Positions 23,979-35,429 of a stretch of DNA of 64,000 bases are shown in pieces. A program made the position numbers and the translations under genes. Source of the stretch: Gnetum montanum (Eukaryota; Streptophyta; Gnetopsida; Gnetales; Gnetaceae); assembly GCA_015680685.1 (NCBI GenBank), contig MNCI01009017.1, positions 894,531-958,530 of the forward strand, read 5' to 3'. How positions within the stretch are numbered: position 1 is the stretch's first letter; each line of letters begins with the position of its first letter. Below the pieces are notes generated by a model. It worked only from the letters and a program-made list of their open reading frames with translations, was not told the DNA's origin and did no database searches.

Positions 23979-24389
23979 TTAGTTTTAAAAAGATTTTGTA
24001 TAATATGGGATGAAAATTTTGGAAAATGTAATTGTAAAGATCCATTTTTCTTATGTTTTTATCTTTTGACTATTGTGGCAATGTTGGTGAGCCTGCTTTG
24101 TTGTTGTGATAATGTGTATGGTTGGTGTTCATTTGTAGAACTATCTATAATTTTATGATGGAAATTAGAGTGTTGCTAAAGTGCTTACGTTCATGATTTG
24201 TGTGATTTGGTGTTGATTGGTCAATTTCATAATTGTGATGGATTTTAGTGTTGCTAATGTGCTCATGACTTATATGAAGAATAGAATGTATTAGTTGAAT
24301 GACGTGTTGATGATTAGTTGAAAGACTATTTATTCTTCTTGTGACTTGAAACACCACCAAATTTGGACTTTGGCATCTCAAATGCAAAA

Positions 24390-24830
24390 TTTTCTAAATG
24401 TTGAGACTACGCTCTCCATTGCCCCAAAATGTAGTTGAGTGTAGTCAACACAAAGGCCAATTTTGCAAATTTTTTCTGAGTGTCAAGCTAGTCATTGCAA
24501 AATTTTCTAAGTGTTGAGACTACGCTCTCCACTACCCCAAAGCATAGTCAACCTCTCATGGAGAGAATAGTGAGCATGAAGGTCTAGTTTTTGCAGATTT
24601 TTCCAAGTGTCAAGACTACGCTCTCCACGAACCCAAAGCGTAGTCAAGCATAGTCAACTAAAAGTCAGTTTCTACAAGTTTTGACAAGTGCTGGGACTAC
24701 GCTCACCCCCAGTCAAGAGCATAGTCAACCTCCCGTGAAGAGCGTAGTCAACACATAGTCATATTTTGCAAAATTTTTCTAAGTGTGAGACTACGCTCTC
24801 CCCCAATCCAAAGCGTAGTCAAGCGTAGTA
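24390..24830. repeat. Tandem units with inverted 9-bp words
   Basis: The word GACTACGCT (usually GACTACGCTCTCC) starts at about 24405, 24518, 24614, 24695 and 24789. Each time its reverse complement AGCGTAGTC, or a one-base variant, follows within about 20-50 bases. Further AGCGTAGTC-like words continue at about 25001, 25071, 25148 and 25163. Between the words the text is only loosely conserved. Confidence 0.8.
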
Positions 24831-25229
24831 AGCCAAAACAATCTTCAAAGGCCTCCACAATGCAGCACTAGCATTCAGCTCAGCTGCAACTCACCTTCAC
24901 CAAACATAGTTAGCAAAATGCATCTTTTTTGTATCCCTTTAGTCCCTAAAATTGTAACTACACTTGACCCCACACAAGACAATGGAGAGTGTGGTCCCAT
25001 AGTGTAGTCTCCAAAGTTGCATTTTTTTCAAGTACATTGCGATCCTCTCGATGCATATACATGCACTTGGTAGCGTAGTCACAATCTCACAGTCTCACAA
25101 AGTCCAACAGAGCACAGCAAAGCACAACACCACTAGTCGTAGTGAATAGCGTAGTTGGGTGACAGCGTAGTCCCAACCATCCCCTCTGCCACATGACAAT
25201 CACTCCACATTTCACACTAAACCTAGCCT

Positions 25230-25237
25230 TATAAATA
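25230..25237 (+). promoter_or_regulatory. TATA box of LTR-like block e
   Basis: CCTTATAAATACCCCCACC, a strong TATA context downstream of the word-repeat array. Confidence 0.5.
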
Positions 25238-26049
25238 CCCCCACCCTCAACATTTTCGAGGTTGGCAAAATTGAAGTAAGTTGGCAAATTTGAGCATTAG
25301 GCAAGATTCAAGGTTGGCAAGTTGGCAAAAATTTGAGTTGATTGGCATTAGCATCCCAGCAAATCAAAGAGAGGCAAAGTTCCATACCACCGCAAACCAC
25401 CACAGTCCACTGCACACCGTGGTAACCAACTCAGCAAGCACAGACACCATAGCAGAACGTCAATCTTCGTGGCCAGACACCCTTGAGATTGTGACTATGC
25501 TGTCCACTACGCCTGTTGTACACCATGTACTTCTAACCCCTCTTGGTGTTAACTAAGCTCAACCCCATTTGGGGTGGTGTTCTGCTCCTCTCTTTTTCTT
25601 TACATTTTGAGCATTTCACTTGCATTTTTCATTGTTCTGTCGCATAGCCGTGCCTGAAACCACGCTTGGGCGACGGTCCTCGCATGTTGACACTTATTTT
25701 TGCCAAAAAATTTGACTACACTCGACACCATTGATACCTTTGACATTGCATGAATAGTTAGCATCGTTTCACATTAGCATTGTAGCTAACCACGCTGCAC
25801 CCCCAATTGCATTCGGTAGGTCCCTGTTCGATTGACAAGACCATTTAGGGCACCCTGTCTCTACCTCCAGCAAGCCCTCACACAAACTCGAGGTCAAGCT
25901 GTATGCCCGTGAACCTATCGGTGTTCCAGCCACCAATGTTTTTGGTCATTACATGACTAATCTAAGTTGTCCTAATGTGTGTTGAGTTATGCTAATGTGT
26001 GTTGTGTGTTGTGTATTACTAGATGCAAAGTACTAAGCATGTACTACCC

Positions 26050-26235
26050 ACTGATTTAGCATTTATTAATGGAATGAAGGTAAGGTACTTGTTTCTCAAC
26101 TCATACAACCTGGGTTTGAGCCTAGGCAGAGCTAATTGAAAAATATTAGGATTTTCCTCATCCACCAACCCTCCCAGGACCCTACCTTGAGCAAGATGAG
26201 CATTGAGACTTTGGGTGATGATCCTCTTTAATGGA
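26050..26235 (+). repeat. SINE-like repeat, family 1
   Basis: It contains CTGGGTTTGAGCCTAGGC (B-box-like), CCTCATCCACCAACCCTCCC, AGGACCCTACCTTGAGC and GGGTGATGATCCTCTTT, matching the copies at 14325 and 29240. Confidence 0.55.
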
Positions 26236-26239
26236 ATGA

Positions 26240-28615
26240 ACAAAAGGAATGTTGAGGAGAGATGAAACAGAAATGTTGTACTATTTGTAAGGTTGTTGCT
26301 GTATTTTGATTATTCATGTGTTACACAACCTATGCATATAAAAATGATTTCTTAAGCTAATTAAAATATTTTTTGGTGAAGCGTACATATATCAATATGG
26401 GTATCTCATGTACATGCTTTGATATGTATTCATATGAGTTTTAGATCTGTTATCTCTAAGCGCTACTATACAAATGCTAATTATTGAGCAATCAAATTTG
26501 GAAAGAAAAGAAGAAAAAAAAAAGATTCTTTCTGTTATGCCTCAAGGGCTGAAAGAGGTATGTTTTGCTTAGAATGAATGATTCTTTTAAATATATACAC
26601 ATGCACATATTGCTAAGGAACTTGACCAAAGTTCTAAAACAGGAACAGACCAATGAATTAGGAATATTATGGATATCATGGCTGTATTATTTTTAAATAA
26701 TGAATATATAAAATGTTGTGTATGTTGTTGATGTACTATTCTTTAGGGTTTCATCAGTTAATAAAATACAAGTATCCCCCTCCATGGCTATAGAAAGGTC
26801 ATCACATGACCTTTCAAGGCATCATAAGAAAATGTGATAATGAGTTGTGCACATAAAATGGAACTTTTCTATTGTTGATGGCCTGGAAGAGAAGGTGTTT
26901 CACTTGGTTTTATATTTTGGACTTGTGCTCTTTCGTATTTTCATTTTGAAACCTCTTCCATTGCATCTTATGACTTGCTTTCGAAGAAGAAATGTTGCTA
27001 AAAATGAAGCACAACTACATATTTATGACTCATAAATTTAGATGTGATATGTTGCTAAAAACAGAACACAGATGGATATTATGTTTGAATGTTTTATGCC
27101 TTTCAGTTTTTTCTTATGTGAGATCAAAAGGAATTGAACCTGAGATCTAGCAAAATTAGAATTTTAAAAAATTGAAAGTTGCAAATCAAGGAATTGAACC
27201 TACAACCTGGAAAAATATATTTTTAACAATTTTTTAACAGTGATCATAGAAAGAATTGAGCTCATGACTAGTGGTGTGAAAAAGGTTTTATTTTAAAAAA
27301 AGAGCGAGGTACAACACTTTCCAACAAAAAATCAGTTACAAGAAACAACCCATCATCTCTTGAAATTCGCTAACAATTTAAAGTGGGGAAAGGAAAGGAC
27401 AGAAAAGAAAAAGGAATGTATGCATGTAGGAAAGGAGAACTCAATTACAAGGGAGCTCTGGTGGCTAGAAATGAACAACAAAAGAAAACTGTAGCTAAAA
27501 CAGAAAATGAACAGCAAAAGGAGACTCTGGCTACAACAGAAAATGAACAACAACAAACAAAAATTGTGGTTGAAATAAATAAAATAAAATAAAAACAACA
27601 ATAAGATAACACTCTGGCTGAAACAGAAAATGAATGGCAAGAAGACAGCAAATTAAAAGAAAATTAGAGTTGCACAACAATCCACTATAGTAATTAATTA
27701 TTCTTGGTAAGCAAGAAGGCAACATGAATCCTTCTCTTGCTATATGGGGTGGATAGCATTGGCTGATTATCTCAATTTCTCATATTTTCATTCCTAAATC
27801 AACTTTGATAAGATTAGTTGTTGAGATCTTGGAATGCTGATTCCTTGATTTTGTTGTTGGATCTCTCCACCCAACCTCAGCACTCTAGGCCTAAATGACT
27901 TGGATGAGAGTTGTTTCTGTAACAATTCAGAAACACCCATAACAATTTAGGGCAATTTTGGCATAACGATTTGCCAACATGGGGCCAAGTATCCCTAATA
28001 TGAGGATTGATACCACCAGCAGAAAGTGATAGTATCCTTGGGCCCATGTCTATTTTGGGATTTTCTGAAATTTACAGAATTATTGAATTCTTGGTTTTTG
28101 GTTGGAAATTAGCTTGATGACCCCATTGAATACTTAATCCTTGGATTTTAATTTTGATTCTTATTTGTGTATCTTCTTGAGTCTAATTTTATTATCTTTC
28201 TACAAGTCCAATGTAATGGGGTAAATCTAGGATGCAAATTTATGGTTGTTGAATATCAGTCAAGTTAGTTAATGGCTGTTAAATATTAGTGAAGTTGGTT
28301 AATAGCTTTTGTTAATTTAAGACTGTTACGTGAGTGATTTGTCTATTCTCTGTTGTTCATAATTTGGATAGCTTGAGTATACATTAGTGGTGTGCATTGT
28401 ATTATTTTAGGTTAAACAAGTTAAATTGAAATCATTTTATATTGTGAGTGTTGCTGAAAGAAAAAAATTTATTATTATTATGCAATTGAATGGATTTGAG
28501 ATTTATTATTTTATATGTTTCCCAAGGCAAACTGTGAGGTTGAAGAAATCTATTGTCGAGTGGCATCACATACATTTCTATGGTATGAGAAAAATCAAAA
28601 TTTGATCCTTAAATA
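26240..28615. other. Spacer with minor repeats, no gene recognised
   Basis: AT-rich. Around 27120-27260 the phrase AAGGAATTGAACCT recurs twice with a degenerate third copy; its reverse complement resembles a tRNA B-box, so this may be worn SINE heads. A minisatellite (27455-27650) is listed separately. Confidence 0.35.
27455..27650 (+). repeat. ~40-bp minisatellite
   Basis: Imperfect units around CTGGCTACAACAGAAAATGA and ACAACAAAAGGAGACT recur four to five times. Within a 69-codon plus-strand open frame (27383-27592) they would give 12-residue repeats like AKTENEQQKETL. The frame has no other gene signal, so I read it as a repeat, not a gene. Confidence 0.6.
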
Positions 28616-28618
28616 AAA

Positions 28619-29220
28619 AGAAAATTAGATCTGTACATTGTATCAGAGGAATGTTGCATAGAATTTTGCAGTTGCTATTTTCTTTTCACAGTTGTCATTT
28701 ATCAAAAATCGTTGAACTAAAATCTAATTATGGTTATAGTGTTTTGTGCTAAAATGCTAATTAAACATGATTTTTTATTTATTGACGTTGGAAGACTAGA
28801 GAATCAAAAAATCTTCTTGATGAGTATTACAACATATTTTATGGTTTTGTTCAAACCTTATATGGTTGTCCATTAAAAAAAATAAAAAATCATTTATTTA
28901 TTAGCATAAGCAAAATCTAAAGAAAATTAGATCTGTACATTGTATCAGAGGAATGTTGCATAGAATTTTGCTGTTGGTATTTTCTTTTCACAGTTGTCAT
29001 TTATCAAAAATTGTTGAACTAAAATCTAATTATGGTTATAGTGTTTTGTGCTAAAATGCTAATTAAACATGATTTTTTATTGACGTTGGAAGACTAGAGA
29101 ATCAAAAAATCTTCTTGATGAGTATTACAACATATTTTATGGTTTTATTCAAACCTTATATGGTTGTCCATTAAAAAAAATAAAAATTCATTTATTTATT
29201 AGCATAAGCAAAATCTAAGG
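28619..29220. repeat. 302-bp tandem duplication
   Basis: Two adjacent copies (about 28619-28920 and 28921-29220) both start AGAAAATTAGATCTGTACAT and end AGCATAAGCAAAATCTAA. They differ by a handful of substitutions and a 4-base indel (TTTATTTATTG against TTTATTG), so the duplication is young. Confidence 0.9.
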
Positions 29221-29239
29221 CAGCAAGATATATAGCCAA

Positions 29240-29455
29240 AAAGATAAATCATGGAGCCACAATGCTCATCCCACTAAGCAGGGTCCTGGGAGGGTTGGTA
29301 GATGAGTGAAAGCCTAACTTCTTCAAGTGGCTGCACCCAAGCTTGAACCCATATCTTTGACTTGAGAAATGAGCATCTCAAGTGTAACTCGAATTGGCAA
29401 CCTCTTGCCTAATAAGATAATGAGCTAACCACTTAAGCCACCTATCATGGGCAAT
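29240..29455 (-). repeat. SINE-like repeat, family 1, longest copy
   Basis: The minus strand starts near GGTGGCTTAAGTGGTTAGC, a good A-box, followed 35 bases on by GCCAATTCGAGTTAC, B-box-like. It goes on to ATGGGTTCAAGCTTGGGTGC, TTTCACTCATCTACCAACCC and TTAGTGGGATGAGCATTG. It shows a fuller tRNA-like head than the other two copies. Confidence 0.6.
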
Positions 29456-29464
29456 TAAATAATT

Positions 29465-29600
29465 TTACGACAACAAGTTCCTCTTCTTTATGCATTCATA
29501 GGAAAGGTTATGTCTCTTTAGTCAGAAGCCATGTCATTTAGTTAATAACTAACAAGCATCATTAGTTTGCATAAAACGCTACAAGCGAACTTCATAATGC
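29465..29600 (+). repeat. Dispersed repeat shared with 54140-54300
   Basis: CATTCATAGGAAAGGTTAT, CTCTTTAGTCA and TTTAGTTAATAACTAACAAGC have close counterparts in the same order at 54140-54300. Type of element unknown. Confidence 0.55.
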
Positions 29601-29723
29601 TTAGTTGGTTGGACTTGGTTGTCCTGATCCTAGGGACCTTGATTTTGAACATAATCATCCTACCAACAAGTCTTGGCCTCTATGCTTGATTTTGGTAACA
29701 ATCCCAAACTTGTGTGAAGGGAT

Positions 29724-29742
29724 AAGAGATAGAGAGATCATT
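29724..29742. repeat. 19-bp target-site duplication of the nested LINE complex, left
   Basis: AAGAGATAGAGAGATCATT, identical to 48387-48405, which directly follows a polyA tail. Confidence 0.75.
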
Positions 29743-29759
29743 ATTCCTTCAACACCGTT

Positions 29760-31421
29760 GTCACCGTCCAACTCATGTCATCTGCCACTTCCACCAGTGT
29801 TGCTTGTGTTGGGGACCCAGCATCTTTCTGCATCGCGACACTTTCTCACTTTTATGGTTGGAATCCATCAATTGTTGTAATTCCTCAGGGTGTCTCCCCA
29901 ACAGATCCTCCATCCATTGCAGATCGCAAATCCACTGAACATCTACCTCCCGTTGGATCTTTGCACACATCTTCTGTCATCAATCCTTCCACTTTGCTCT
30001 CTCGACCCTCACCTGTTCTGCGACAAGCCTACAAGCCACTTCCATCCACTTTTGAACCCCTCCTACTGCGCCAACCCTTTGCACTCAGCCTCTAATCCTA
30101 CCCATCCCTGTGAGGCGCCGCCCCTTCACCACCCATTTCCCTCTACACTGCCTTGAGAAACAAAGTTTCCTACGTCGTCCTTCCTTTCCTCCACTAATAC
30201 ACTAATATCGACTCCAACCACAATTGCCTAGGAATCTCCATCACCCTCCACAGTGCCAAGATCATGCCCAAGTGACGCCCAAGCTACTTCCGTTACAAAG
30301 AGTCCATAAAATATCATGGCATATTAACTCGAATTCCATGCCTCAAGCACCTCAGAAAGGCAAAATGCACCCCCATAAGCTTGTGAGGACAACCCAATGC
30401 GCTTGTGAGGACAACCCAATGCACTCAGCCTCTCTAGAGGTCCCTGGCCGCTCATCCTACCCAACCCTACAAGGCACTACCCCTTCACCACCTGTTTCCC
30501 TCTGCACCGCCTTGAGAAACGAAGTTTCCTACATCGTCCTTTCTCTCCTTTGCTAATACACTAATCTCGGCTCCAACCGCAATTGCCTAGGAATCTCCAT
30601 CAATCCCACCCTCCACAGTGTTAGGATTTCCCCCAAGTGATGCCTAGGCCACTTCCACCGCAAAGAGTCCATAAAATATCGTGGCATAATAACTCGAATT
30701 CCATGTCTCAAGCACCTCAAAAAGACAAAATGCACCCCCATAAGCTTGTGAGGGCAACCTAACTGCACAAAAAAATGGTCCACCAAGCTCACCACACTTT
30801 GCCACATTGTTGTCAACGCCGCCTTGCAGATGTGTCCACTAGTCTTCTTCAAAACTGCTCCACGGAAAATTTCAGCCACACATGCTTGATTGTGGAGCGC
30901 CAGGGCATGACCTCCCCCTCCACCGACATCCCCAACACTTCCGCCAACGTAGCCTCTATCACCCTAATCCTACGGCCTCTAAACCACATTTCATCCTTGA
31001 CCCAGTTTTCATAGAACCCCTCTGTAGGCAACCCTGGCTCTTCCTCAATTCACTAAAGCACTTCAATCCATCCCACCCTCCAAAGCATCCCCCAAATCTT
31101 GGTGTTTCTAACAAACTCAACAATATCATGCTCAAAAATCAATCCCAGCCCCATATGTTTCACCGCTTCAATCCACAGATGTAGCCTAGCTCTAGCCGCC
31201 AAGTTCAGCGTTGGTAACCTTTGTTCACGAAATAGCAAATGGTTACAACTCTTCCAACCAGCCCATAGAACAACCAACTCCTAGGAATCACCACTGATTC
31301 TTATTAGTGGTCCAATCCCAGCCTCCCTCCACACTGCTTGCATAAACCTGCACTCATACATAAAATGTTCAACAGTCTCTGTGGCCACAAAACAAAGAGG
31401 ACATATGGTATTAACATTCAA
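29760..31421 (-). pseudogene. Outer LINE, C-terminal ORF2 part (piece 1)
   Basis: The minus strand reads NTICPLCFVATETVEHFMYE (zf-RVT second half, about 31400). Next come VLWAGWKSCNHLLFREQRLP, a conserved C-terminal region (VDHFFVQLGCPHKLMGVHF, about 30790), and a coiled-coil piece (CDLQWMEDLLGRHPEELQQL, about 29900). The coiled coil matches copy A. A ~345-bp tandem duplication lies inside. Stops are frequent. It stops before any J domain. Confidence 0.65.
30078..30770. repeat. ~345-bp tandem duplication inside the outer LINE
   Basis: CACTCAGCCTCT, CCTTGAGAAAC, TTTCCTAC, GCAATTGCCTAGGAATCTCC, ACTCGAATTCCATG and CCCCATAAGCTTGTGAGG occur in the same order in 30078-30419 and 30420-30770. A 22-bp mini-duplication (GCTTGTGAGGACAACCCAAT twice) sits at the junction, about 30380-30422. 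Neither duplication is seen in copies A, C or D. Confidence 0.75.
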
Positions 31422-32683
31422 TTGAAGAATGGCCCCAACAACAATTGATTTTCCGTGGTCCCAACACCAGCTCCACTGGCACAGAAAGAGGCTTCGTTCT
31501 CTGATAAGTCCAAATTCTGGCCTAATACTGCTAAATAGCCTAAGTGACATCATGAGTCTCCATGACCTGCTCCCCATTAAGAGTTAACGTCACCTCCTTA
31601 GCAGCCCGATTCGCTTTAGCAGTGGCAAAGAAGAACTTTGTGTTGTGGTCCCCTTCTCTTAGCCACATTTTTGGCACGTTGCTTCCAGTAAATCTCCTCC
31701 TCAACATCCAGCTCCTGAAGCTTGCTCAGCATCGCTTGCACCTCTTTACCCACATCTTTACCCCACTCTTGTTGAGCCCACAAGAAGGCTAACCACCCCA
31801 AAAGATCGGTCCTCCCATTACTAAAAGAAAACCTCTCCTCGGCTTTCACCAACTGAAGATCCTACATGAGCTAAGCAAGTCCCCACTTCAGGAAATCACA
31901 AGGGTCGACCCTAGGGTTATAAGCCGCCTAGATCTGCACAACTAGCAGTCTAAGCGACAACATGGCCAACCAAACTCTCTCAAAATGAAAAGGTGACGCT
32001 TTAGGCCGACTAGGTCTACCCACCTGATAGCAAAGAGATCGGTGATCAGACGCTAGTCTATCTTTCCCCATAATTCGAATCTCAGTCTCTAGCATAATCT
32101 GTGTGCTGACCCACACCCGGTTGATTCAAGACAACACTTGATCATTGCCTCGATGACAGTTTCTCCAAGTATACATGCATCCAGAAATCTCTACATCGAC
32201 CAAGTCATTCTCCTGCAAGAACTCCATGAACTGACTACTTCCTAGGGGTTTCATCATATCTTTACTGGTTTGTTCCCATGCATATAGGCATTGATTGAAA
32301 TCACCAATGATGAGCCATCATTGACAATCAACTAGAGAAGCCAACCTCCGTAGCTCTTGGACACTCATTTCCCATCTTTGGGCCCCATAAAAGTTTGTAA
32401 GCCAAATATCCACCATCTTCAAGTGCACCTTAATACTCCATCGTGAAGAGTCAATCAACCAAAATGGTGTTTTTGCCAGCATGGTAAGCCCACCCCCTCA
32501 TCCTAAACTAGGCACAATCTGAGTTTGCCAACCTGTCCACTGCAAGAAGTGGGCCTTTGAAGCTTATATTATCATCTCCTACAGGCATATGATGTCACAC
32601 TTCTCCCAACGTACAATATCTTGAAGGGTATTTGGCTTCTAGGGGGTACCTTGTCCGCTGCAATTCCAAGAGAGGATCTTCAT
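31422..32683 (-). pseudogene. LINE B2 ORF2 N-terminal part: endonuclease
   Basis: ORF2 starts at the ATG (32683) overlapping the ORF1 stop. It reads MKILSWNCSGQGTP, the canonical start of an apurinic endonuclease-like domain; in the other copies the Trp codon is a stop or the motif is broken. Further blocks are WLTNFYGAQRW, IIGDFNQCLYAWEQ, NDLVDVEISGCMYTW and DRLASDHRSL, covering the metal-binding and catalytic Asp/His motifs. After these come ERFSFSNGRTDLL, LQELDVEEEIYWKQRAKN and, after a shift, WLREGDHNTKFFFATAK, the entrance to the RT domain. A few stops remain. Confidence 0.75.
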
Positions 32684-34200
32684 GGATTCATAGCTGATTG
32701 CTTTTTATATACCTCCTTCAAGGTCTGTTGCAACCCCAAATTGATCTCGGCCTATGTAATTTTCCTTTGGGCAATGGGCAACTATGGTCTTCCAACTTGA
32801 CTAGCTTCCAACAAAATTGGGAAATCCCCCTATTCATCCTCGATCGACGACCTCGATCTCCCCACCCTCTCCGGTGAGATCGGTCGACCACCACGTGCTT
32901 CCTAGTCAATCAACCTACAAAATCTTGAACATTTTGGAAAGGGGAGGCCTCAAACAACATCAACCTAGTCAATCAACGATAGCAACACCACCACCAAAGC
33001 CTTCTTAGGGGGTTAGGGGCATTCTCCCTTCCCCCTGCAACCAACACCTCCAATTTCCTGTCACCAAAGCCCATATCTATCAGAGCTTCTCTAGCCTTCT
33101 CAGCAAGCCCTTGTTTGGCCCCCAACAACCGCCCCCATGGCTGGCTCACTGGGCCGATGCATTGGGCCAGTTGACTCCACAATAGCAACCATCATGGCTC
33201 GGCTTTTCCTTCCAACTAGGTTCCACCCACCTTGCGGCTAGTGCAGAGGGGCCTTTTGGCAGACCCAACACTCCATGGTGAGATGACCCTTTCCATAGAT
33301 TGCACACCTAGCAGAGGACACCTCATTGGTCACGAGCTTACCTATCAATAGATTCTCATATTCAACCCTAATCTTTTCTTCTTTGGAAGGTAGGGCTAGA
33401 ATGACCTTGTAGACCTTGTCTTCTAAACCCAACGACCTCCACACACAAAAATAGGCATATCCCATCCTGTCAAATAGCTCAATGAAACTGTCAAACTTTA
33501 TGAATTGCCCAAATAGCCCAGCCAAGGTTTTCAAGAAACCTGGTGTCTAAAACTCCAGCAATAGATCCCAAAGTTTAATCCAAACCAATGCCCTGGAAAA
33601 GAGATCTGCATCACGGTAGGCCCACGACCACTAGGGCACAAGGGCCAACCCATGGGCCCCATAAAACTATGGGCCCCCAACAACACCCTCTCTTTGTCAG
33701 CTTTTGACTGGAACACAAACAAGAGCCTTTCATCTGCCAAACTATAGACCTGTACATTCTCCAAGCCCCAGGCCATGCAAGCCCAACGTCAAACAAGGTC
33801 CATCCTGGGCCTCACACTCGCTGAGACAAACTTACCAAGGAGGCTACACTCCAACATATGTAGACCCTCTATCAAGCAAGTGCCCGATCTATAGTCTCAT
33901 AGTCCTATCCAACTACAAGTAAGCCTCAATCCCTCCCTCCTTGTCAGGTGACACTAAGGCATCTCCCGTCGACTTTCCAGGCCCACCTAGCACCTATGTG
34001 CTCTCAAAACACTATCATCAAGTGCTGTTGCGACTATCCCCAGCCCTCTGAGGGCATCCCCCCACACTGCCTAACTAGCCTCGCCTCCCACAGGGACCCC
34101 TTCCTAGCCATTGGTGCTCACTGTGCCCCCATTGAACCCAGCGCTCCCAATGCTTCCTGCTCTCCCACTGTTCACCATGCTCTCATTCATTTCAAATCCC
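32680..34200 (-). pseudogene. LINE B2 ORF1
   Basis: Pieces on the minus strand are AWGLENVQVYSLADERLLFV (about 33770), LAGLFGQFIKFDSFIELFDR and MGYAYFCVWRSLGLEDKVYK (33534-33400). A worn zinc knuckle follows (RCAIYGKGHLTMECW, about 33270), where the second Cys is replaced by Tyr. The C terminus is INLGLQQTLKEVYKKQSAMN, ending at the TGA of ATGA (32683-32680). Layout as in copies A, C and D. Confidence 0.7.
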
Positions 34201-34240
34201 ATCTTCGGCTTCCCTATTGTACATGTTTCATATGGCTAGA

Positions 34241-35244
34241 TTTAAGTATTTTTTCAATTTTGACAATTCTATTATAGCTTCTCACTAAAGTGGTAAACTT
34301 GTGTTCTATTTAGTAGTCACTTTGTCTGTCTTTGTCTTTGACACCTTTCTTGTTAATTGATCTAGTTTTGATTTAGCTCTCCTAAGTTTCTGATTAGTGT
34401 TGGGGTTGGTGGTCATTTTGTCATGAATGTGAGGCTAAATCTTTTAGCTTTATTATTTAATTGATAAATATGACTTTTTGTAAGGGATCAACTATTGTTA
34501 ATTAAAGGGTTTTTTCTAACTAGTTCTATGGGGCCTACTTTTAATTGTAGAAGTGATTCTCTAGAATGTTCTACGCTGATGAGATCCTTCTAGAAAGATA
34601 ACTTCTAGATGTTTTTATATTAGAGTCTTTAACATAGCTTTTACCTATCTAAGGGATCCCTAGTCATTGTATACGAGCATCTCATTTGAATCAATTGAGC
34701 AGTAAGAGTTGAGCTTCTCCTATGGAGATTTTCCTTGGTTGTTAAGGGTATTACCTTGTAAATATTGTTTCTTATTTACTATTTTGTACTAGCTGTTGTT
34801 TTGGTCCCAATTTAGATTCTGCATTTTGTTGATCATCTTCATCATTTTTTTGCAATGTCATTTGTGTTTTATCTTGCATGTTGTCATTTTTCTAACAATG
34901 TACTCCGCTGTGTTGTTTTTTGCAACACATTATTGCTTCCATTTCTGCCTGCTATTATAATTATTTATTTGTCCAAGATTTAGTCATCTATTTTATAAGC
35001 ATCAATAATTTCTTAACTTGTTATGCTATTCATAATGTTGAAGTTGTACTTGTATATAGTCATTTAGCAAGTTTGGTTATTGAATTGTAAATTTACCATT
35101 AAAGTTCAGGTCTCAATTTGGAACTTGACATAGTACTCAACATCTTAAACAAAATGCAAAAGTTGGAATTTTGCATTATTCATAGATTCCCACTAACATA
35201 TTGTGTAAATTGTAAAATCAATTAGTGCAACATTCTTTTTGATA
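34241..35244. other. AT-rich segment inside the LINE complex, origin unknown
   Basis: About 1 kb of AT-rich sequence lies between B2 and copy C, unlike the GC-rich LINEs on both sides. It contains no LINE domain, no long open frame and no obvious repeat ends. It stops at GATAATTTTACCTGCAG, which looks like a splice acceptor, right before copy C. It could be captured genomic sequence or an older element. Confidence 0.4.
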
Positions 35245-35271
35245 ATTTTACCTGCAGAATTTTAGCAAATG

Positions 35272-35323
35272 AGAGGAGAAACAGGCGAGCGAAGGAGAGG
35301 AGAAACAGGCGAGCGAAGGAGCA
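35272..35323 (+). repeat. 24-bp tandem duplication in the LINE C 5' UTR
   Basis: GAGAGGAGAAACAGGCGAGC is repeated twice in a row, then GAGCAGAGAAACCAACGAGC as a diverged third copy. Such 5' repeats can act as LINE promoters; that is inference. Confidence 0.75.
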
Positions 35324-35429
35324 GAGAAACCAACGAGCGGGGGGGCAAACACAGGTAAGACGGCCGAAGATGGAGCGGCAGAAGCAAGAAATGCAAACCA
35401 GGGGCTCATAGCGGGACGCGCGAGCAGCG

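Larger units (their letters stand above)
24170..25950 (+). mobile_element. LTR-like block e (plus strand)
   Basis: A plus-strand TATA box (TATAAATA at 25230-25237) sits in a block whose upstream part (24390-24830) is built of ~81-113-bp imperfect units. The block is flanked by ordinary AT-rich sequence and includes GC-richer text around 25640-25930. Position, TATA box and lack of coding sequence suggest a solo LTR. Both ends are estimated and no target duplication was found. Confidence 0.4.
31422..34240 (-). mobile_element. LINE copy B2, 5' half in inverted orientation
   Basis: This minus-strand LINE runs from its 5' end (about 34240) through ORF1 and the endonuclease and stops at the start of the reverse transcriptase. 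It directly abuts the left target duplication. An inverted 5' half beside a target site fits twin priming, as for the outer element. Its matching direct 3' piece was not identified; the polyA at 47793-47804 is preceded by TTTGACCCTAACCC, which is not the family's usual 3' end. Confidence 0.65.

Noticed and set aside
24390-24830. Possible CRISPR array
   Set aside because: Repeats are inverted word pairs with irregular spacing in a plant genome; no cas genes, no uniform repeat-spacer structure.
27383-27592. Small Glu/Gln-rich repeat protein
   Set aside because: The frame consists mostly of a ~40-bp minisatellite; no start context, homology or conserved neighbour supports a gene.
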